Of a DNA stretch of 64,000 nt, positions 9,091 through 20,336 are shown piece after piece. The stretch lies in NCBI RefSeq assembly GCF_000739435.1, contig NZ_CP009159.1, forward strand, positions 1,364,001 through 1,428,000, given 5' to 3'. Numbering within the stretch: the first letter of the stretch is position 1; every line of letters begins with the position of its first letter. Below the pieces are notes generated by a model. That model saw only the letters and a list, made by a program, of their open reading frames with translations. It was not told where the DNA came from and ran no database searches. The stretch comes from Actinobacillus suis ATCC 33415 (lineage in GTDB: Bacteria > Pseudomonadota > Gammaproteobacteria > Enterobacterales > Pasteurellaceae). Position numbers and translations under genes: made by a program.

Positions 9091-9612
9091 ATGGCTGAAA
9101 AACGTAATATTTTCTTAGTGGGTCCAATGGGAGCAGGGAAAAGCACTATTGGTCGCCAGCTGGCACAAATGTTGAATATGGATTTTATTGATTCCGATTC
9201 TGTAATTGAAGAACGTGCCGGTGCAGATATTGATTGGATCTTCGATGTAGAAGGTGAAGCGGGCTTTCGTAAACGCGAAGAGAGAATTATTAATGAATTA
9301 ACCCAAAATCAAGGGGTAGTACTTTCAACTGGCGGTGGTTCGGTATTATCAAAAGATAACCGCAATGTGCTTTCTGCCAGAGGTATTGTAATCTACCTAG
9401 AAACAACCGTAGATAAACAATTTGAACGTACGCAACGTGATAAAAAACGACCTTTACTTCAAACGGAAGATCCACGTAAAACCCTTGAAGAGTTAGCAAA
9501 AGTTCGTAATCCGTTATATGAAGAAATTGCTGACATAACACTACAAACCGATGAACAGAGTGCAAAAGTTGTTGCAACTCATATCATTGAGCTAATTGAT
9601 AATTTACAGTAA
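9091..9612 (+). CDS. aroK: Shikimate kinase I
   Basis: Phosphorylates shikimate at the 3-hydroxyl using ATP, step five of the shikimate pathway. Walker [10 protein letters not shown] is at residues 11-19, the shikimate-binding DSD is near residue 34, and the GGG motif (STGGGSVLS) is near residue 80. R-D-K-K-R-P-L in the lid region is also visible. 173 residues, the usual length. First gene of aroK-aroB-dam, an order shared with Haemophilus and Escherichia. Confidence 0.97.
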   Translation: MAEKRNIFLVGPMGAGKSTIGRQLAQMLNMDFIDSDSVIEERAGADIDWIFDVEGEAGFRKREERIINELTQNQGVVLSTGGGSVLSKDNRNVLSARGIVIYLETTVDKQFERTQRDKKRPLLQTEDPRKTLEELAKVRNPLYEEIADITLQTDEQSAKVVATHIIELIDNLQ

Positions 9613-9628
9613 CCACAAGGGGCAAGAT

Positions 9629-10717
9629 ATGTTACAAGTGAATGTTGAATTAAAAGAACGTCGTTATCCGATTATTATTGGAGCCGGCCTGTTAACGGAT
9701 CCGCAAAGTTATGCTCCGTTAAAAGCCGGTGATAAAGTAATGATTGTCTCTAATCCAACGGTTGCTGAACATTATCTTGCCACGGTTCAAGACACTCTAA
9801 CCGAATTAGGTTGTTGTGTAGATTACGTATTGATTCCAGATGGGGAAAAATACAAAACCTTAGACTCTCTCAATATGATTTTTACCGCATTATTGGAAAA
9901 AAATCATAACAGAGATACTACGCTAATTGCATTAGGTGGTGGCGTTATCGGAGATGTCGCTGGCTATGCCGCAGCATCTTATCAACGAGGCATCCGTTTT
10001 ATTCAAATCCCAACCACTTTGCTTGCACAAGTGGATTCTTCCGTAGGCGGTAAAACGGCGGTAAATCATCCTTTAGGCAAAAATATGATCGGTGCTTTTT
10101 ACCAACCGATTTCGGTAATTATTGATACGAATAGCTTACACACTTTAGCTAAACGAGAAGTCAGTGCTGGTCTAGCCGAAGTTATCAAATACGGGGCTAT
10201 TTTTGATCTCACCTTCTTTGAATGGTTAGAACAAAATATTGATAAACTTGTCACTCTTGATCAAAACGCACTGGAATACTGTATCCAGCGTTGTTGCCAA
10301 TTAAAAGCTGATGTTGTCGCACGAGACGAAACAGAAAAAGGTGATCGTGCTTTATTAAATTTAGGTCATACGTTCGGCCATGCTATTGAAGCGCATATGG
10401 GATATGGTAACTGGTTACATGGTGAAGGGGTATCAGTCGGTATGCTTGAAGCAGCTGAATTATCTCGAATTCTCGGTGATTTAACCGAACAAGACGTAGC
10501 TCGTCTTGAGAAGTTATTAGCTCGAGCGGTTTTACCAACTATCTCACCAGATAATATGGAACCAGCGGAATATCTCCCTTATATGTGGCGTGATAAGAAA
10601 GTACTAGGCGGTCAATTACGTTTAATCTTACTTAAATCACTTGGTCAAGCCTATGTCAGCGCACAAGCAACTGAAGCGCAAGTATTGGCAGCAATAGAAC
10701 GCTTCACCCAACGCTAA
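9629..10717 (+). CDS. aroB: 3-dehydroquinate synthase
   Basis: Converts DAHP to 3-dehydroquinate using NAD and a divalent metal. I start at the ATG at 9629 ([15 protein letters not shown]), which follows AAGGGG; the longer frame to 9596 overlaps aroK and has no ribosome site. Hallmarks are PDGEKYKT near residue 73, [31 protein letters not shown], and the metal-binding GHTFGHAIE with HGEGVS. 362 residues, full length. It lies 16 bases after aroK. Confidence 0.97.
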   Translation: MLQVNVELKERRYPIIIGAGLLTDPQSYAPLKAGDKVMIVSNPTVAEHYLATVQDTLTELGCCVDYVLIPDGEKYKTLDSLNMIFTALLEKNHNRDTTLIALGGGVIGDVAGYAAASYQRGIRFIQIPTTLLAQVDSSVGGKTAVNHPLGKNMIGAFYQPISVIIDTNSLHTLAKREVSAGLAEVIKYGAIFDLTFFEWLEQNIDKLVTLDQNALEYCIQRCCQLKADVVARDETEKGDRALLNLGHTFGHAIEAHMGYGNWLHGEGVSVGMLEAAELSRILGDLTEQDVARLEKLLARAVLPTISPDNMEPAEYLPYMWRDKKVLGGQLRLILLKSLGQAYVSAQATEAQVLAAIERFTQR

Positions 10718-10720
10718 TTT

Positions 10721-11557
10721 ATGAGCAATCACAAACGTGCCTTTTTAAAATGGGCGGGCGGAAAATATCGTCTGACCCCAGAAATCAACAAACATTTGCC
10801 CCCTAAGCCTGCTCAGGGGGCTTGTTTCGTTGAGCCATTTGTAGGTGCTGGCTCTGTATTTTTGAATACTGATTATGACCGCTATCTGCTTGCCGATATT
10901 AATCCAGATCTCATTGATCTGTTTAATATCGTAAAACAAGATGTCGAGTATTATATTCAGCAAACAAAATCGCTCTTTCACGCGCCAAACGCCAATAGCG
11001 CTGAATTTTATTACGCACGCCGTCAGGAATTTAATCAATCTCAAGATAAATTCCGCCGAGCTGTGCTCTTCTTATATCTAAACCGTTTTGGCTTTAATGG
11101 GCTTTGTCGCTATAACCAAAAGCGAGAATACAATGTGCCGTTTGGTGCATATAAAACGCACTACTTCCCTGAGCAAGAGTTACGTTTTTTTTCTGAAAAA
11201 GCGCAAAGAGCGGAGTTTATTTGCGCTGATTTTGAAGAGGTGTTCAACTTATTGGAACAAAAGCCGGATAACTATATTGTTTATTGTGATCCGCCTTATG
11301 CTCCACTTCAGCAAGAAAGTAATTTTACTAATTATGCAGGAGGAGGCTTTAGTCTCGCACAACAAGAACGCCTTGCTTCTTATGCCAAACAAGCGCAAGC
11401 CAAAAATATTCCGGTATTAATTTCAAATCATGATACGGCTTTTACCCGTAGCATTTATAAAGGTGCAAAAATCAAAAAAATTCAAGTCCAGCGTTCTATT
11501 AGCCAAAAAGGCGATGCTCGTATAAAAGTCGATGAATTATTTGCACTTTTTGCATAA
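10721..11557 (+). CDS. dam: DNA adenine methylase (GATC)
   Basis: N6-adenine methyltransferase of the D12 class. FLKWAGGKYRL (residues 8-18) is the AdoMet-binding FxGxG-type motif, FVEPFVGAGSVF follows, and the catalytic DPPYAPL is near residue 190. 278 residues, close to other Dam proteins. Starting 3 bases after aroB, it is in the conserved aroKB-dam operon, which supports the orphan mismatch-repair type Dam over a restriction-modification enzyme; no nuclease gene lies nearby. Confidence 0.95.
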   Translation: MSNHKRAFLKWAGGKYRLTPEINKHLPPKPAQGACFVEPFVGAGSVFLNTDYDRYLLADINPDLIDLFNIVKQDVEYYIQQTKSLFHAPNANSAEFYYARRQEFNQSQDKFRRAVLFLYLNRFGFNGLCRYNQKREYNVPFGAYKTHYFPEQELRFFSEKAQRAEFICADFEEVFNLLEQKPDNYIVYCDPPYAPLQQESNFTNYAGGGFSLAQQERLASYAKQAQAKNIPVLISNHDTAFTRSIYKGAKIKKIQVQRSISQKGDARIKVDELFALFA

Positions 11558-11626
11558 ACCTATCTTTGTAAAAAATTTTAAAAATCAGACCGCTTGTCGG
11601 TCTTTATTAGCCCTTTAGGAGTAATA

Positions 11627-12985
11627 ATGTCAAATAAACCTGTAGAACGCCAATCGTGGTCAAACCGATTGGCTTATGTGATGACTGTTGCCGGTGCAAC
11701 TGTCGGTTTTGGCGCAACTTGGCGCTTTCCTTACCTTGTAGGCGAAAATGGCGGCGGAGCTTACGTATTTCTATTCTGTATCGCAATGATTGTTATCGGT
11801 ATCCCTATGATTTTGGTGGAAAATGTTATCGGTCGCCGTATTAAAGTAAACGCAATTGATGCATTTAGCGGAACAGCAAACGGTAAAAAAATTGCCTCAG
11901 GTTGGAAAATTCTCGGCTATATGGGCTTACTCGGCGCATTTGGTATCTTAGCTTACTATATGGTTTTAGGCGGATGGGTATTAAATTATATCGGTAGCTT
12001 ATTAAGCGGTACCCTTGATTTATCTTCTCCGGTTACCGTTGAAACGACGGCGGCTTATTACAAAGAAAGTATTCAAAACAGCCCGCTTGCGATCATTGGT
12101 TACACGGCGATTTTCGTATTAGTAAACTACTTTATTTTAGTCAAAGGAATCGTTGACGGTATTGAACGTTCAGTAAAATATCTCATGCCGATTTTATTTA
12201 TCTTCCTACTTGTGATGGTGATTCGTAACGTTACATTACCGGGTGCGGCAGAAGGTATTTCTTTCTACCTTATGCCAGATTTTTCTAAAATCACACCTAA
12301 ACTGTTTGTGTTTGTGTTAGGGCAGGTATTCTTCGCATTAAGCCTTGGCTTTGGCGTATTAATTACTTTATCAAGCTACTTAGATAAAAATGAAAACTTA
12401 GTAAAAACAGCTACAATTACCGGTATTATGAATACCCTAATTGCCGTGCTTGCTGGTTTTATGATCTTCCCATCATTATTTAGCTTCGGTGTTGCGCCAA
12501 ACTCTGGACCAACCTTAGTATTCCAAAGTTTACCGATCGTGTTCTCTAATATGTGGGGCGGAAGTATCTTTGCGGTTATTTTCTTCAGTTTATTAGTGGT
12601 TGCAGCACTCACTACTTCACTTACTATTTACGAAGTAATTATCACTGCATTACAAGAGAAAACCAAAATGAGTCGTAAAACGGCAATTGCCTTAACGCTT
12701 GGTACTATTTTTGTTGTAGGTAATATTCCATCCGTATTAGGTGATAATGAGTGGAAACATATCACAATTATGGGCAAAAGCATCTTTGATGCCTTCGACT
12801 ATATCAGTGGTAATATCTTATTTATCCTAACAGCATTAGGTAGTGCGATTTTCGTTGGCTTTGTCCTAAAAGATGAAGCAAAAGCAGAATTAGGTGCAAA
12901 TAAAACTTTCACCAATATCTGGTTTAACTACGTAAGATTTGTTATCCCGGTCATTATTTTAGTGATCTTCTTTAATTCACTTTAA
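11627..12985 (+). CDS. Sodium-dependent transporter, NSS (SNF) family
   Basis: 452-residue polytopic membrane protein of the neurotransmitter:sodium symporter family. The first helix holds GATVGFGATWRFPYL, the sodium- and substrate-site motif, followed by NGGGAYVFLF. About eleven to twelve hydrophobic helices are visible. AGGAG just upstream supports the ATG at 11627; the in-frame TTG at 11594 would run through an uptake sequence. Bacterial members carry amino acids such as tyrosine, tryptophan, leucine or alanine; the substrate cannot be told here. Monocistronic with its own terminator. Confidence 0.9.
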   Translation: MSNKPVERQSWSNRLAYVMTVAGATVGFGATWRFPYLVGENGGGAYVFLFCIAMIVIGIPMILVENVIGRRIKVNAIDAFSGTANGKKIASGWKILGYMGLLGAFGILAYYMVLGGWVLNYIGSLLSGTLDLSSPVTVETTAAYYKESIQNSPLAIIGYTAIFVLVNYFILVKGIVDGIERSVKYLMPILFIFLLVMVIRNVTLPGAAEGISFYLMPDFSKITPKLFVFVLGQVFFALSLGFGVLITLSSYLDKNENLVKTATITGIMNTLIAVLAGFMIFPSLFSFGVAPNSGPTLVFQSLPIVFSNMWGGSIFAVIFFSLLVVAALTTSLTIYEVIITALQEKTKMSRKTAIALTLGTIFVVGNIPSVLGDNEWKHITIMGKSIFDAFDYISGNILFILTALGSAIFVGFVLKDEAKAELGANKTFTNIWFNYVRFVIPVIILVIFFNSL

Positions 12986-12990
12986 ATCAC

Positions 12991-13023
12991 AAAAAAGCTA
13001 TTCAATAACGAATAGCTTTTTTT
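12991..13023 (+). terminator. Intrinsic terminator of the NSS transporter gene
   Basis: AAAAAAGCTATTC and GAATAGCTTTTTTT form a perfect stem around AATAAC, ending in a T run, 5 bases after the stop codon. Confidence 0.9.
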
Positions 13024-13040
13024 ATAAATAACACATAAAA

Positions 13041-13083
13041 AAGCGGTCGGAATTTGCAAATTATTCGCAAATTCTGACCGCTT
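13041..13083. terminator. Uptake-sequence hairpin between convergent genes
   Basis: AAGCGGTC...AATTTGC at 13041-13057 and GCAAATT...GACCGCTT at 13067-13083 form a 17-base stem with one mismatch. A T run follows on the plus strand and an A/T run on the other, so it can terminate pgi from the minus strand. The two arms are opposed Apl-type uptake sequences. Confidence 0.75.
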
Positions 13084-13112
13084 GTTTTTTTCTCACTTAA
13101 TCTTTATAAAGC

Positions 13113-14753
13113 CTAGCGCCACGCTTTAAATTGATTGATTAATCCGTTAGTAGAGCTGTCGTGGCTGGTAATTTGTTCCGCATTTTGTAACTCAGGTAAG
13201 ATACGATTTGCGAGTTGTTTACCTAACTCTACACCCCATTGGTCGAAGCTGTAGATATTGAAAATTACCCCTTGTACGAAGATTTTATGTTCATACATCG
13301 CAATTAATGCACCTAAAGTGAACGGTGTAATTTTTTGTACTAAAATTGAGTTTGTCGGTTTATTGCCGGTAAATACTTTAAACGGTACGATTTCCGCAAC
13401 ATCTGCTAAATCCTTACCTGCTGCCACAAATTCCGCTTCTACAGTTTCTTTTGATTTACCGAACGCAAGCGCTTCTGTTTGTGCAAAGAAATTAGATAAT
13501 AGTTTTGCATGGTGATCGCCGACCGGATTATGTGTTTGTGCCGGAGCAATAAAATCACAAGGAATCAGCTTCGTACCTTGGTGAATTAATTGATAAAAAG
13601 CGTGCTGACCGTTAGTACCCGGTTCACCCCATACAATCGGACCGGTTTGATGCGTTACCGGACTGCCGTCACGACCGACAAATTTACCATTTGATTCCAT
13701 ATTACCTTGTTGGAAATATGCAGCAAAGCGATGTAAATATTGATCGTAAGGTAATAATGCTTCTGTTTCCGCACCAAGGAAATTACTGTTCCAAATACCT
13801 ATTAACGCTAATGTTGTCGGGATATTTTGCTCAATCGGCGCTGTACGGAAATGTTTATCCATTGCATGAGCACCTGAAAGTAATGCTTCAAAGTTCTCAA
13901 AGCCTAATGATAAAGCAATAGAAAGACCAATTGCAGACCATAAAGAATAACGACCGCCTACCCAATCCCAGAATTCAAACATATTTGCCGTATCAATCCC
14001 GAATTTCGCTACTTCTGTCGCATTAGTAGATAATGCTGCAAAGTGTTTTGCTACTGCAGATTCATCTTTTGCAGCCGCTAATAACCACTCACGAGCAGTT
14101 AACGCATTGGTCATGGTTTCTTGAGTAGTAAAAGTTTTTGATGCAACTAATACTAATGTTGTTTCAGGATCTACTTTTTTCAGTACTTCTGCAATATGCG
14201 TACCGTCTACATTCGACACAAAATGCATATTTAAATGATTTTTATATGGGCGTAACGCTTCGGTTACCATATAAGGACCTAAATCCGAACCACCGATACC
14301 GATATTAATCACATCAGTGATTGCTTTTCCTGTGTAGCCTTTCCAGCTACCTGAAATAACACGCTCACAGAAATCTTTCATTTTAGCCAATACTGCATTC
14401 ACTTCCGGCATCACATCTTTGCCATCAACAAGTACCGGAGTATTTGAACGATTACGTAATGCGGTATGTAATACCGCACGATTCTCAGTACGATTGATTT
14501 TCTGACCAGAGAACATTGCTTCGGTCGCAGAAGCTAAGCCGCATTCACTTGCTAACTGACGTAATAGGTCTAATGTTTTTTGATTAATGGCATTTTTAGA
14601 AAAATCGACAAGAATTTGCTCTTCAAAATTTAAGTGATATTTATCAAAACGATTTGTATCTTCGGCAAATAGCTGAGGAATGTTTAAGTTATCTGCTTTA
14701 TGTTGTTCTAAAGCAGCCCAAGCTGCTGTTTGCGTTGGATTAATATTTTGCAT
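13113..14753 (-). CDS. pgi: Glucose-6-phosphate isomerase
   Basis: Interconverts glucose 6-phosphate and fructose 6-phosphate in the cytoplasm. 546 residues, the length of the classical PGI family. Visible signatures: [40 protein letters not shown], the catalytic Glu region GNMESNGK, and [19 protein letters not shown] near residue 380. Start ATG at 14753 follows AAAGGACC. Single gene, ending at an uptake-sequence hairpin. Confidence 0.97.
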   Translation of the reverse strand: MQNINPTQTAAWAALEQHKADNLNIPQLFAEDTNRFDKYHLNFEEQILVDFSKNAINQKTLDLLRQLASECGLASATEAMFSGQKINRTENRAVLHTALRNRSNTPVLVDGKDVMPEVNAVLAKMKDFCERVISGSWKGYTGKAITDVINIGIGGSDLGPYMVTEALRPYKNHLNMHFVSNVDGTHIAEVLKKVDPETTLVLVASKTFTTQETMTNALTAREWLLAAAKDESAVAKHFAALSTNATEVAKFGIDTANMFEFWDWVGGRYSLWSAIGLSIALSLGFENFEALLSGAHAMDKHFRTAPIEQNIPTTLALIGIWNSNFLGAETEALLPYDQYLHRFAAYFQQGNMESNGKFVGRDGSPVTHQTGPIVWGEPGTNGQHAFYQLIHQGTKLIPCDFIAPAQTHNPVGDHHAKLLSNFFAQTEALAFGKSKETVEAEFVAAGKDLADVAEIVPFKVFTGNKPTNSILVQKITPFTLGALIAMYEHKIFVQGVIFNIYSFDQWGVELGKQLANRILPELQNAEQITSHDSSTNGLINQFKAWR

Positions 14754-14791
14754 ATTAAAGGTCCTTTTGCTAATTAAAGTTAAAAATGGGA

Positions 14792-15043
14792 TTAATCTTC
14801 TGATTGATGTTTTTCAAGCTCTTCTAGACGTTTTTCTAATTCATTGAGCTTTTCACGTGTGCGGAGTAATACTTGAGATTGCACATCAAATTCTTCTCGG
14901 GTCACAATATCAAGTTTAGCTAATTGGGCTTGTAAAATTTGTCTAAATTTTTCTTCAAGATCATTGCCAACATTTTTTAAAGGCTGAGGCAATGCATTAT
15001 GGAGTTGCTGAGCCAAGGACTCAAGGTTCTTTGGATTTAACAT
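14792..15043 (-). CDS. ubiK: Ubiquinone biosynthesis accessory factor UbiK
   Basis: 83-residue protein of the BMFP/YqiC family. The N-terminal amphipathic part ([19 protein letters not shown]) is followed by [23 protein letters not shown] and a C-terminal coiled coil ending [13 protein letters not shown]. This is the family pattern: a trimeric coiled coil that binds lipids and assists the UbiJ-UbiK ubiquinone complex. AAGGAG precedes the ATG. It lies 38 bases upstream of pgi, but the tRNA cluster precedes it, so its promoter is probably in the AT-rich 15044-15191 stretch. Confidence 0.92.
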   Translation of the reverse strand: MLNPKNLESLAQQLHNALPQPLKNVGNDLEEKFRQILQAQLAKLDIVTREEFDVQSQVLLRTREKLNELEKRLEELEKHQSED

Positions 15044-15191
15044 TCATTTTCTCCTTATAGAATAGCGGTTAATTTTAATTAATTTTTAGCTAAATCTAAA
15101 GAAGAGAATAAGAATAATTAGGAATAAATCAAAAATAAAAAACAAATATTAATAAGAAAAAAATAAGATAAGCTTTGGATAATAAGAAGGA

Positions 15192-15266
15192 TGGCTGGGG
15201 TACTAGGATTCGAACCTAGGGATGCCGAGATCAAAACCCGGTGCCTTACCGCTTGGCGATACCCCA
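15192..15266 (-). tRNA. tRNA-Gln (UUG)
   Basis: 75 bases including the encoded CCA. The acceptor stem TGGGGTA pairs with TACCCCA, the T loop is GTTCGAATC, and the anticodon is TTG. Nearly identical to the next copy upstream and to enteric glutamine tRNAs. Confidence 0.97.
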
Positions 15267-15314
15267 AAAGAAAAAACTAACATTTAGTTAGCTTTATTTT
15301 GAAATGAAATTAGA

Positions 15315-15389
15315 TGGCTGGGGTACTAGGATTCGAACCTAGGGATGCCGAGATCAAAACCCGGTGCCTTACCGCTTGGCGATACCCCA
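15315..15389 (-). tRNA. tRNA-Gln (UUG), second copy
   Basis: Same 75-base sequence as the copy at 15192-15266, CCA encoded, anticodon TTG. The two are separated by 48 bases, a tandem duplicate as in enteric glnU-glnW. Confidence 0.97.
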
Positions 15390-15418
15390 ACACTAATTTT
15401 TTTTCGTAAGACAATGAA

Positions 15419-15503
15419 TGGTGCGGGAAGAGGGACTTGAACCCACACACCTCGCGGCGCCAGAACCTAAATCTGGTGCGTCTACCAATTTCGCCATTCC
15501 CGC
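15419..15503 (-). tRNA. tRNA-Leu (UAG)
   Basis: 85-base class II tRNA with a long variable arm (GGCGCCGCGAGGTGT), CCA encoded and anticodon TAG in the loop ATTTAGG. Matches enteric leuW in structure and operon position. Confidence 0.96.
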
Positions 15504-15506
15504 AAA

Positions 15507-15583
15507 TGGTGGCTACAGCGAGATTCGAACTTGCGACCCCAACATTATGAGTGTTGTGCTCTAACCAGCTGAGCTATGTAGCC
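15507..15583 (-). tRNA. tRNA-Met (elongator, CAU)
   Basis: 77 bases including CCA. Acceptor stem GGCTACA pairs with TGTAGCC, and the anticodon CAT sits in ACTCATAAT. The first-pair match and the D-arm (AGCTCAGCTGGTTAGAGC) are of the elongator type. It is the first gene of the Met-Leu-Gln-Gln operon, the same order as enteric metT-leuW-glnU-glnW. Confidence 0.95.
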
Positions 15584-15624
15584 ATTTTTCATTTTTGCGT
15601 TCACCTCATCGGCTTACGGGGTGT

Positions 15625-15653
15625 ATTATGCTGATTTTATTCCGCTTCGTCAA
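15625..15653 (-). promoter_or_regulatory. Sigma-70 promoter of the tRNA operon
   Basis: On the minus strand TTGACG (15648-15653) and CATAAT (15625-15630) are 17 bases apart, followed by ACACCCCG, a GC-rich discriminator of the kind seen at growth-rate-regulated stable RNA promoters. It is about 40 bases upstream of tRNA-Met. Confidence 0.75.
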
Positions 15654-15759
15654 ACACTTTTTTAAAAAAAGTGAAGAAATTTGATTGTTTGGCTACACAT
15701 TGCTCATTTTGTCATAAAAATAACTAAAAACTGCTTATTTTATAATAAGTTATAAAATA

Positions 15760-17136
<1,377 letters not shown>

Positions 17137-17144
<8 letters not shown>

Positions 17145-17670
17145 TTTCTTCATTAAATAGATATTGGCATGACTTATTTGCACAGAGATACATCGATTTT
17201 CCACGCTGTTTCTTAACCGTCACAATGGAGCACTGACATTGAGGACAAGTTTTTGCTATAGGTTTAGCTGCCAAAGTAAACTTACAGCTAGGAAATCCGC
17301 TACAGCCATAAAATGTTTTGCCTGAGCGCCCTTTTCGCGCCACTAATTTATTCGTTTTGCACTCTGGACAATCAAATTCTTCTTGTTCTTCCGCCTCATC
17401 ATGTACAGTAAAATGGCACTCTGGATAATGACTACAACCAATAAAAATCCCAAAATTACCCTGTTTTAATTGCAAAAAATGTCCACATTCAGGACAAATT
17501 TCCGTTAAATCTTTAATTACGTGGTTAGTCTGATGTAGCGGTTTCATATAGTCACATTGCGGATAACTGCTACAACCTAAAAATAAACCTTGTTTCCCTC
17601 GCTTAATTTGTAATGCAGAACCACAATCAGGACAAAGTTCTACTTGTTTCGTTGATTTAAAAATACTCAT
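17137..17670 (-). CDS. yrdD: Topoisomerase-type zinc-finger DNA-binding protein YrdD
   Basis: 177 residues made of four C4 zinc ribbons like those at the C-terminus of topoisomerase I: CPDCGSALQIKRGKQG...CSSYPQC, CPECGHFLQLKQGNFG...CSHYPEC, CPECKTNKLVARKGR...CSGFPSC, and CPQCQCSIV...CANKSC. There is no catalytic domain, so this is the stand-alone YrdD type, presumed to bind nucleic acid. Its order with tsaC and aroE is also found in enterics. Its start shares one base with the yqfB stop (TAATG). Confidence 0.9.
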
Positions 17671-17987
17671 TAAATTAATTCAAACTCAATCACAAAAAAG
17701 TCATTATCATTCGGATAAATATCTCTGATGACTTGCTTCAATTCAGCTAACGACATATTTTCTTGTTTAGCGTGTTGCTCATTTAATTGTTCAAAATGGA
17801 TAGGCGTAACAGAAATTACTCGAATATCAGCAAAGAAACGATTAGTTTCATTAGTAAAAACTTTTAGCTCTTGCTGAGGTTGAAAATAAGCTTCGGATTT
17901 ATCTCGAATGGTAATAGTTTTCTTACCAGCTAAAATATCAGACTCGAAACGGCTAAAAAAAGTAATATTATTCATATTCTGCATCAT
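17670..17987 (-). CDS. yqfB: ASCH-domain protein, probable N4-acetylcytidine amidohydrolase (YqfB)
   Basis: About 102-105 residues covering one ASCH domain. [23 protein letters not shown] carries the conserved Lys and Thr of YqfB, and [13 protein letters not shown] and FFVIEFELI close the domain. Enterobacterial YqfB hydrolyses N4-acetylcytidine. Three in-frame ATG codons compete (17987, 17984, 17975), none with a strong ribosome site; the gene overlaps the end of recX and is probably translationally coupled to it. Confidence 0.88.
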   Translation of the reverse strand: MMQNMNNITFFSRFESDILAGKKTITIRDKSEAYFQPQQELKVFTNETNRFFADIRVISVTPIHFEQLNEQHAKQENMSLAELKQVIRDIYPNDNDFFVIEFELI

Positions 17988-18423
17988 TGTAATCTATGTC
18001 CATTAGATGGCTAAAGTGATCATTATAAAAGCCTCGGCTAAGCATAAAACGCCACATTTTTTGCTTAGCTTTTATATCCCAAACAAGCGGTCGTTTTTTC
18101 TCAAAAACTTGCTCGGCAAGTATAAACCAATCAATCTCTGCATTATCTAATTCTTGACTTATCAGCCAATCTTTAATCCCTTTGAGTTTCAACTCTTGTT
18201 TTAAACGGCGAGGCCCGATTCCTTGCTGAGAACGGTAACGAATAAAGCTGGCGCAATAGCGTTCATCACTTTGCCAATTATTTGCTTGCGCGCGTTCGAT
18301 AGCCTGGTCTATTTCTTCTTGGCTATATTCTTTTTGAACTAATTTTCGTCGTAAATCTTGTTCACTATAATCTCGCTTAGAGAGTAAATATAACAGATAA
18401 TTTATTGCCGTGTAGTTAGCCAT
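17968..18423 (-). CDS. recX: RecA regulatory protein RecX
   Basis: Binds RecA filaments and restrains their extension. 151 residues from the ATG at 18423 ([20 protein letters not shown]); an upstream ATG at 18435 would add four residues. The three-helix RecX repeats are visible, with the family motif [15 protein letters not shown] and [19 protein letters not shown]. It lies just downstream of recA, separated by a hairpin that should limit its expression relative to RecA. Confidence 0.93.
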   Translation of the reverse strand: MANYTAINYLLYLLSKRDYSEQDLRRKLVQKEYSQEEIDQAIERAQANNWQSDERYCASFIRYRSQQGIGPRRLKQELKLKGIKDWLISQELDNAEIDWFILAEQVFEKKRPLVWDIKAKQKMWRFMLSRGFYNDHFSHLMDIDYNDAEYE

Positions 18424-18452
18424 ACTTAAAATCATTCAGTATAAAAAACAAA

Positions 18453-18480
18453 TGCGGTTTCTACCTCCGCAGAAACCGCA
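18453..18480 (-). terminator. Hairpin between recA and recX
   Basis: TGCGGTTTCT and AGAAACCGCA pair perfectly (10 bases) around an 8-base loop. On the minus strand the stem is followed by TTTGTTTTTTAT, giving a leaky or full terminator 7 bases after the recA stop. Confidence 0.8.
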
Positions 18481-18486
18481 TTTTTA

Positions 18487-19617
18487 TTATAGTTCTTCTT
18501 CGTTAAACTCTTCGTCTTCAAAATCGTTCACATCATCGGCATCTAATACATTCTGCTCACCTGCTGATGTTTTTTCCGGTGTTGAAATGAGTAACTCACG
18601 AATTTCTTGTTCAATTTTATTTGCAATCTCTGTATTCTCTTTTAACCATTTGATTGCATTATTTTTACCTTGACCGATTTTCGTACCTTCGTATGAGAAC
18701 CATGCTCCCGCTTTTTGGATAAAGCCATTTGCTTCGGCAAGAATTAATAATTCATTCATACGTGAAATACCTTCACCATACATAATGTCGAATTGAACTT
18801 CACGGAACGGCGGTGCAACTTTATTTTTCACAATTTTCACTTTCGTTTCGCTACCAACCACTTCATCTCCGTCTTTTACTACACCTGAACGACGAATATC
18901 TAAACGAACCGAAGCGTAAAATTTAAGTGCGTTACCGCCGGTTGTTGTTTCAGGGTTACCGAACATCACACCGATCTTCATACGAATTTGGTTAATAAAC
19001 ACCACTAAGCAGTTAGTCGCCTTAATGTTTGCCGTTAATTTACGTAACGCTTGTGACATTAAACGTGCTTGTAAGCCCATATGAGAATCGCCCATATCGC
19101 CTTCAATTTCCGCTTTCGGCGTTAATGCGGCTACCGAGTCCACAATAATTACATCAACCGCCCCGGAACGCACTAACGCATCACAAATCTCGAGCGCTTG
19201 TTCACCGTTATCCGGTTGTGAAATTAACAATGCATCGGTATCCACGCCCAATTTACGAGCATAAACCGGATCAAGCGCGTGTTCCGCATCAATAAACGCA
19301 CAAGTTTTACCTGATTTTTGTGCTTGCGCAATGACCGATAAAGTCAGCGTCGTTTTACCTGAAGATTCGGGACCGTAAATCTCAACGATACGTCCCATCG
19401 GTAAGCCGCCGATACCTAATGCGGCGTCTAAACCGATTGAACCGGTTGAAACCGCTTCAATATCAAGCGCTTGCGTGTCGCCTAAGCGCATAATAGAACC
19501 TTTACCAAATTGTTTTTCAATTTGGGCAAGAGCAGCAGCTAATGCTTTTTCTTTTTGTTCCGGATCGATTTGTTTTGTTACTGTGTTCTTTTGCGCTTTT
19601 TTGTTATCCGCTGCCAT
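18487..19617 (-). CDS. recA: Recombinase RecA
   Basis: Strand-exchange ATPase and SOS co-protease. 376 residues, about 20 longer than E. coli RecA because of a short N-terminal lead ([20 protein letters not shown]). Walker A GPESSGKT is at residues 82-89, [10 protein letters not shown] and [15 protein letters not shown] (Walker B) follow, and loop L2 reads [20 protein letters not shown]. The C-terminus is acidic, as usual. Preceded by a promoter whose spacer resembles a LexA box. Confidence 0.98.
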   Translation of the reverse strand: MAADNKKAQKNTVTKQIDPEQKEKALAAALAQIEKQFGKGSIMRLGDTQALDIEAVSTGSIGLDAALGIGGLPMGRIVEIYGPESSGKTTLTLSVIAQAQKSGKTCAFIDAEHALDPVYARKLGVDTDALLISQPDNGEQALEICDALVRSGAVDVIIVDSVAALTPKAEIEGDMGDSHMGLQARLMSQALRKLTANIKATNCLVVFINQIRMKIGVMFGNPETTTGGNALKFYASVRLDIRRSGVVKDGDEVVGSETKVKIVKNKVAPPFREVQFDIMYGEGISRMNELLILAEANGFIQKAGAWFSYEGTKIGQGKNNAIKWLKENTEIANKIEQEIRELLISTPEKTSAGEQNVLDADDVNDFEDEEFNEEEL

Positions 19618-19679
19618 AGTATTGTCCTTTGCAAACTTTTCTGAAAAAACGACCGTTTGTCGTCAATTAACTGTGTATT

Positions 19680-19707
19680 ATTATAGTGTTTACTTATACA
19701 GTTTCAA
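19680..19707 (-). promoter_or_regulatory. recA promoter with SOS-box-like spacer
   Basis: Minus strand: TTGAAA (19702-19707), a 16-base spacer, then TATAAT (19680-19685). The spacer reads CTGTATAAGTAAACAC, which fits the LexA operator pattern CTG-N10-CAG except for the last base. Its position between -35 and -10 is where LexA would block polymerase. Confidence 0.65.
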
Positions 19708-19730
19708 GCACTTTTTTACTGTTTTTCGAT

Positions 19731-20336
19731 CTATCCGGCAAAATTGATTGCCGAAATCGGTAAAGCCCTTTGTAAATCAAAAGGATTAAGCGCATTCACC
19801 ATCATAATTTGTTCGTACTGGGTCAAATCTTGCGGTGTAATTTGAACCAATTCGACAATACTGGTTTCAACCAGCTTGGTTAGCTGCGTACCCTTTAATA
19901 AATAATCTTGCGAGCTGAACCACTTTCCTTTCCTGTAAAAAAGCAAATTTCCGATCGTACAATCGCTCACTTTGCCATTATTGATAATAATTATTTCATC
20001 GGCTTGCAAAGTTTTGAGCGAATCCAACCGCTTGCGATCACTATATTTAAAGCGGTAATCCAAATCCTCGGTGTAAACACATTGGAAAGAGTTGATCTTA
20101 CGTGGCGAATAAAGGGAAAATTGCTGCTGAAACTCGCTCGCATTGTAATCAATGCGGCAGCGTACACTGCCCTGCTGAAATTCGTCCGGCACACAAATCA
20201 CCTCTGCTAATTGCCACTGTGGTTGCGCATTAAAATATTGTTTAATCGCACTTTCAAAGCGTTGCTGATGATAAGCTAAATTTTGCGGTTCACCATCAAT
20301 AATTGCAATCGTTTCAAACAATGGAAATCGGCACAT
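19731..20336 (-). CDS. pabC: Aminotransferase class IV, probable aminodeoxychorismate lyase
   Basis: PLP-fold class IV protein that would release pyruvate from aminodeoxychorismate to give p-aminobenzoate. I start at the ATG at 20336 (MCRFPLFETIAIIDGEPQNL), overlapping the end of pabB by 23 bases; a frame to 20366 adds ten unlikely residues. Motifs: FETIAI near the start, HQQRFE, a candidate PLP lysine in YRFKYSDRKRLD, and DEIIIINNGKVSDCTIGNLLF, which matches the EALLLN-G-V-E-S-N family block. Function is inferred from coupling to pabB; it is divergent from E. coli PabC. Confidence 0.78.
   Translation of the reverse strand: MCRFPLFETIAIIDGEPQNLAYHQQRFESAIKQYFNAQPQWQLAEVICVPDEFQQGSVRCRIDYNASEFQQQFSLYSPRKINSFQCVYTEDLDYRFKYSDRKRLDSLKTLQADEIIIINNGKVSDCTIGNLLFYRKGKWFSSQDYLLKGTQLTKLVETSIVELVQITPQDLTQYEQIMMVNALNPFDLQRALPISAINFAG

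Noticed and set aside
15044-15191. Small RNA or gene between ubiK and the tRNAs
   Set aside because: Only A-rich sequence is present, with no stable hairpin or open frame.
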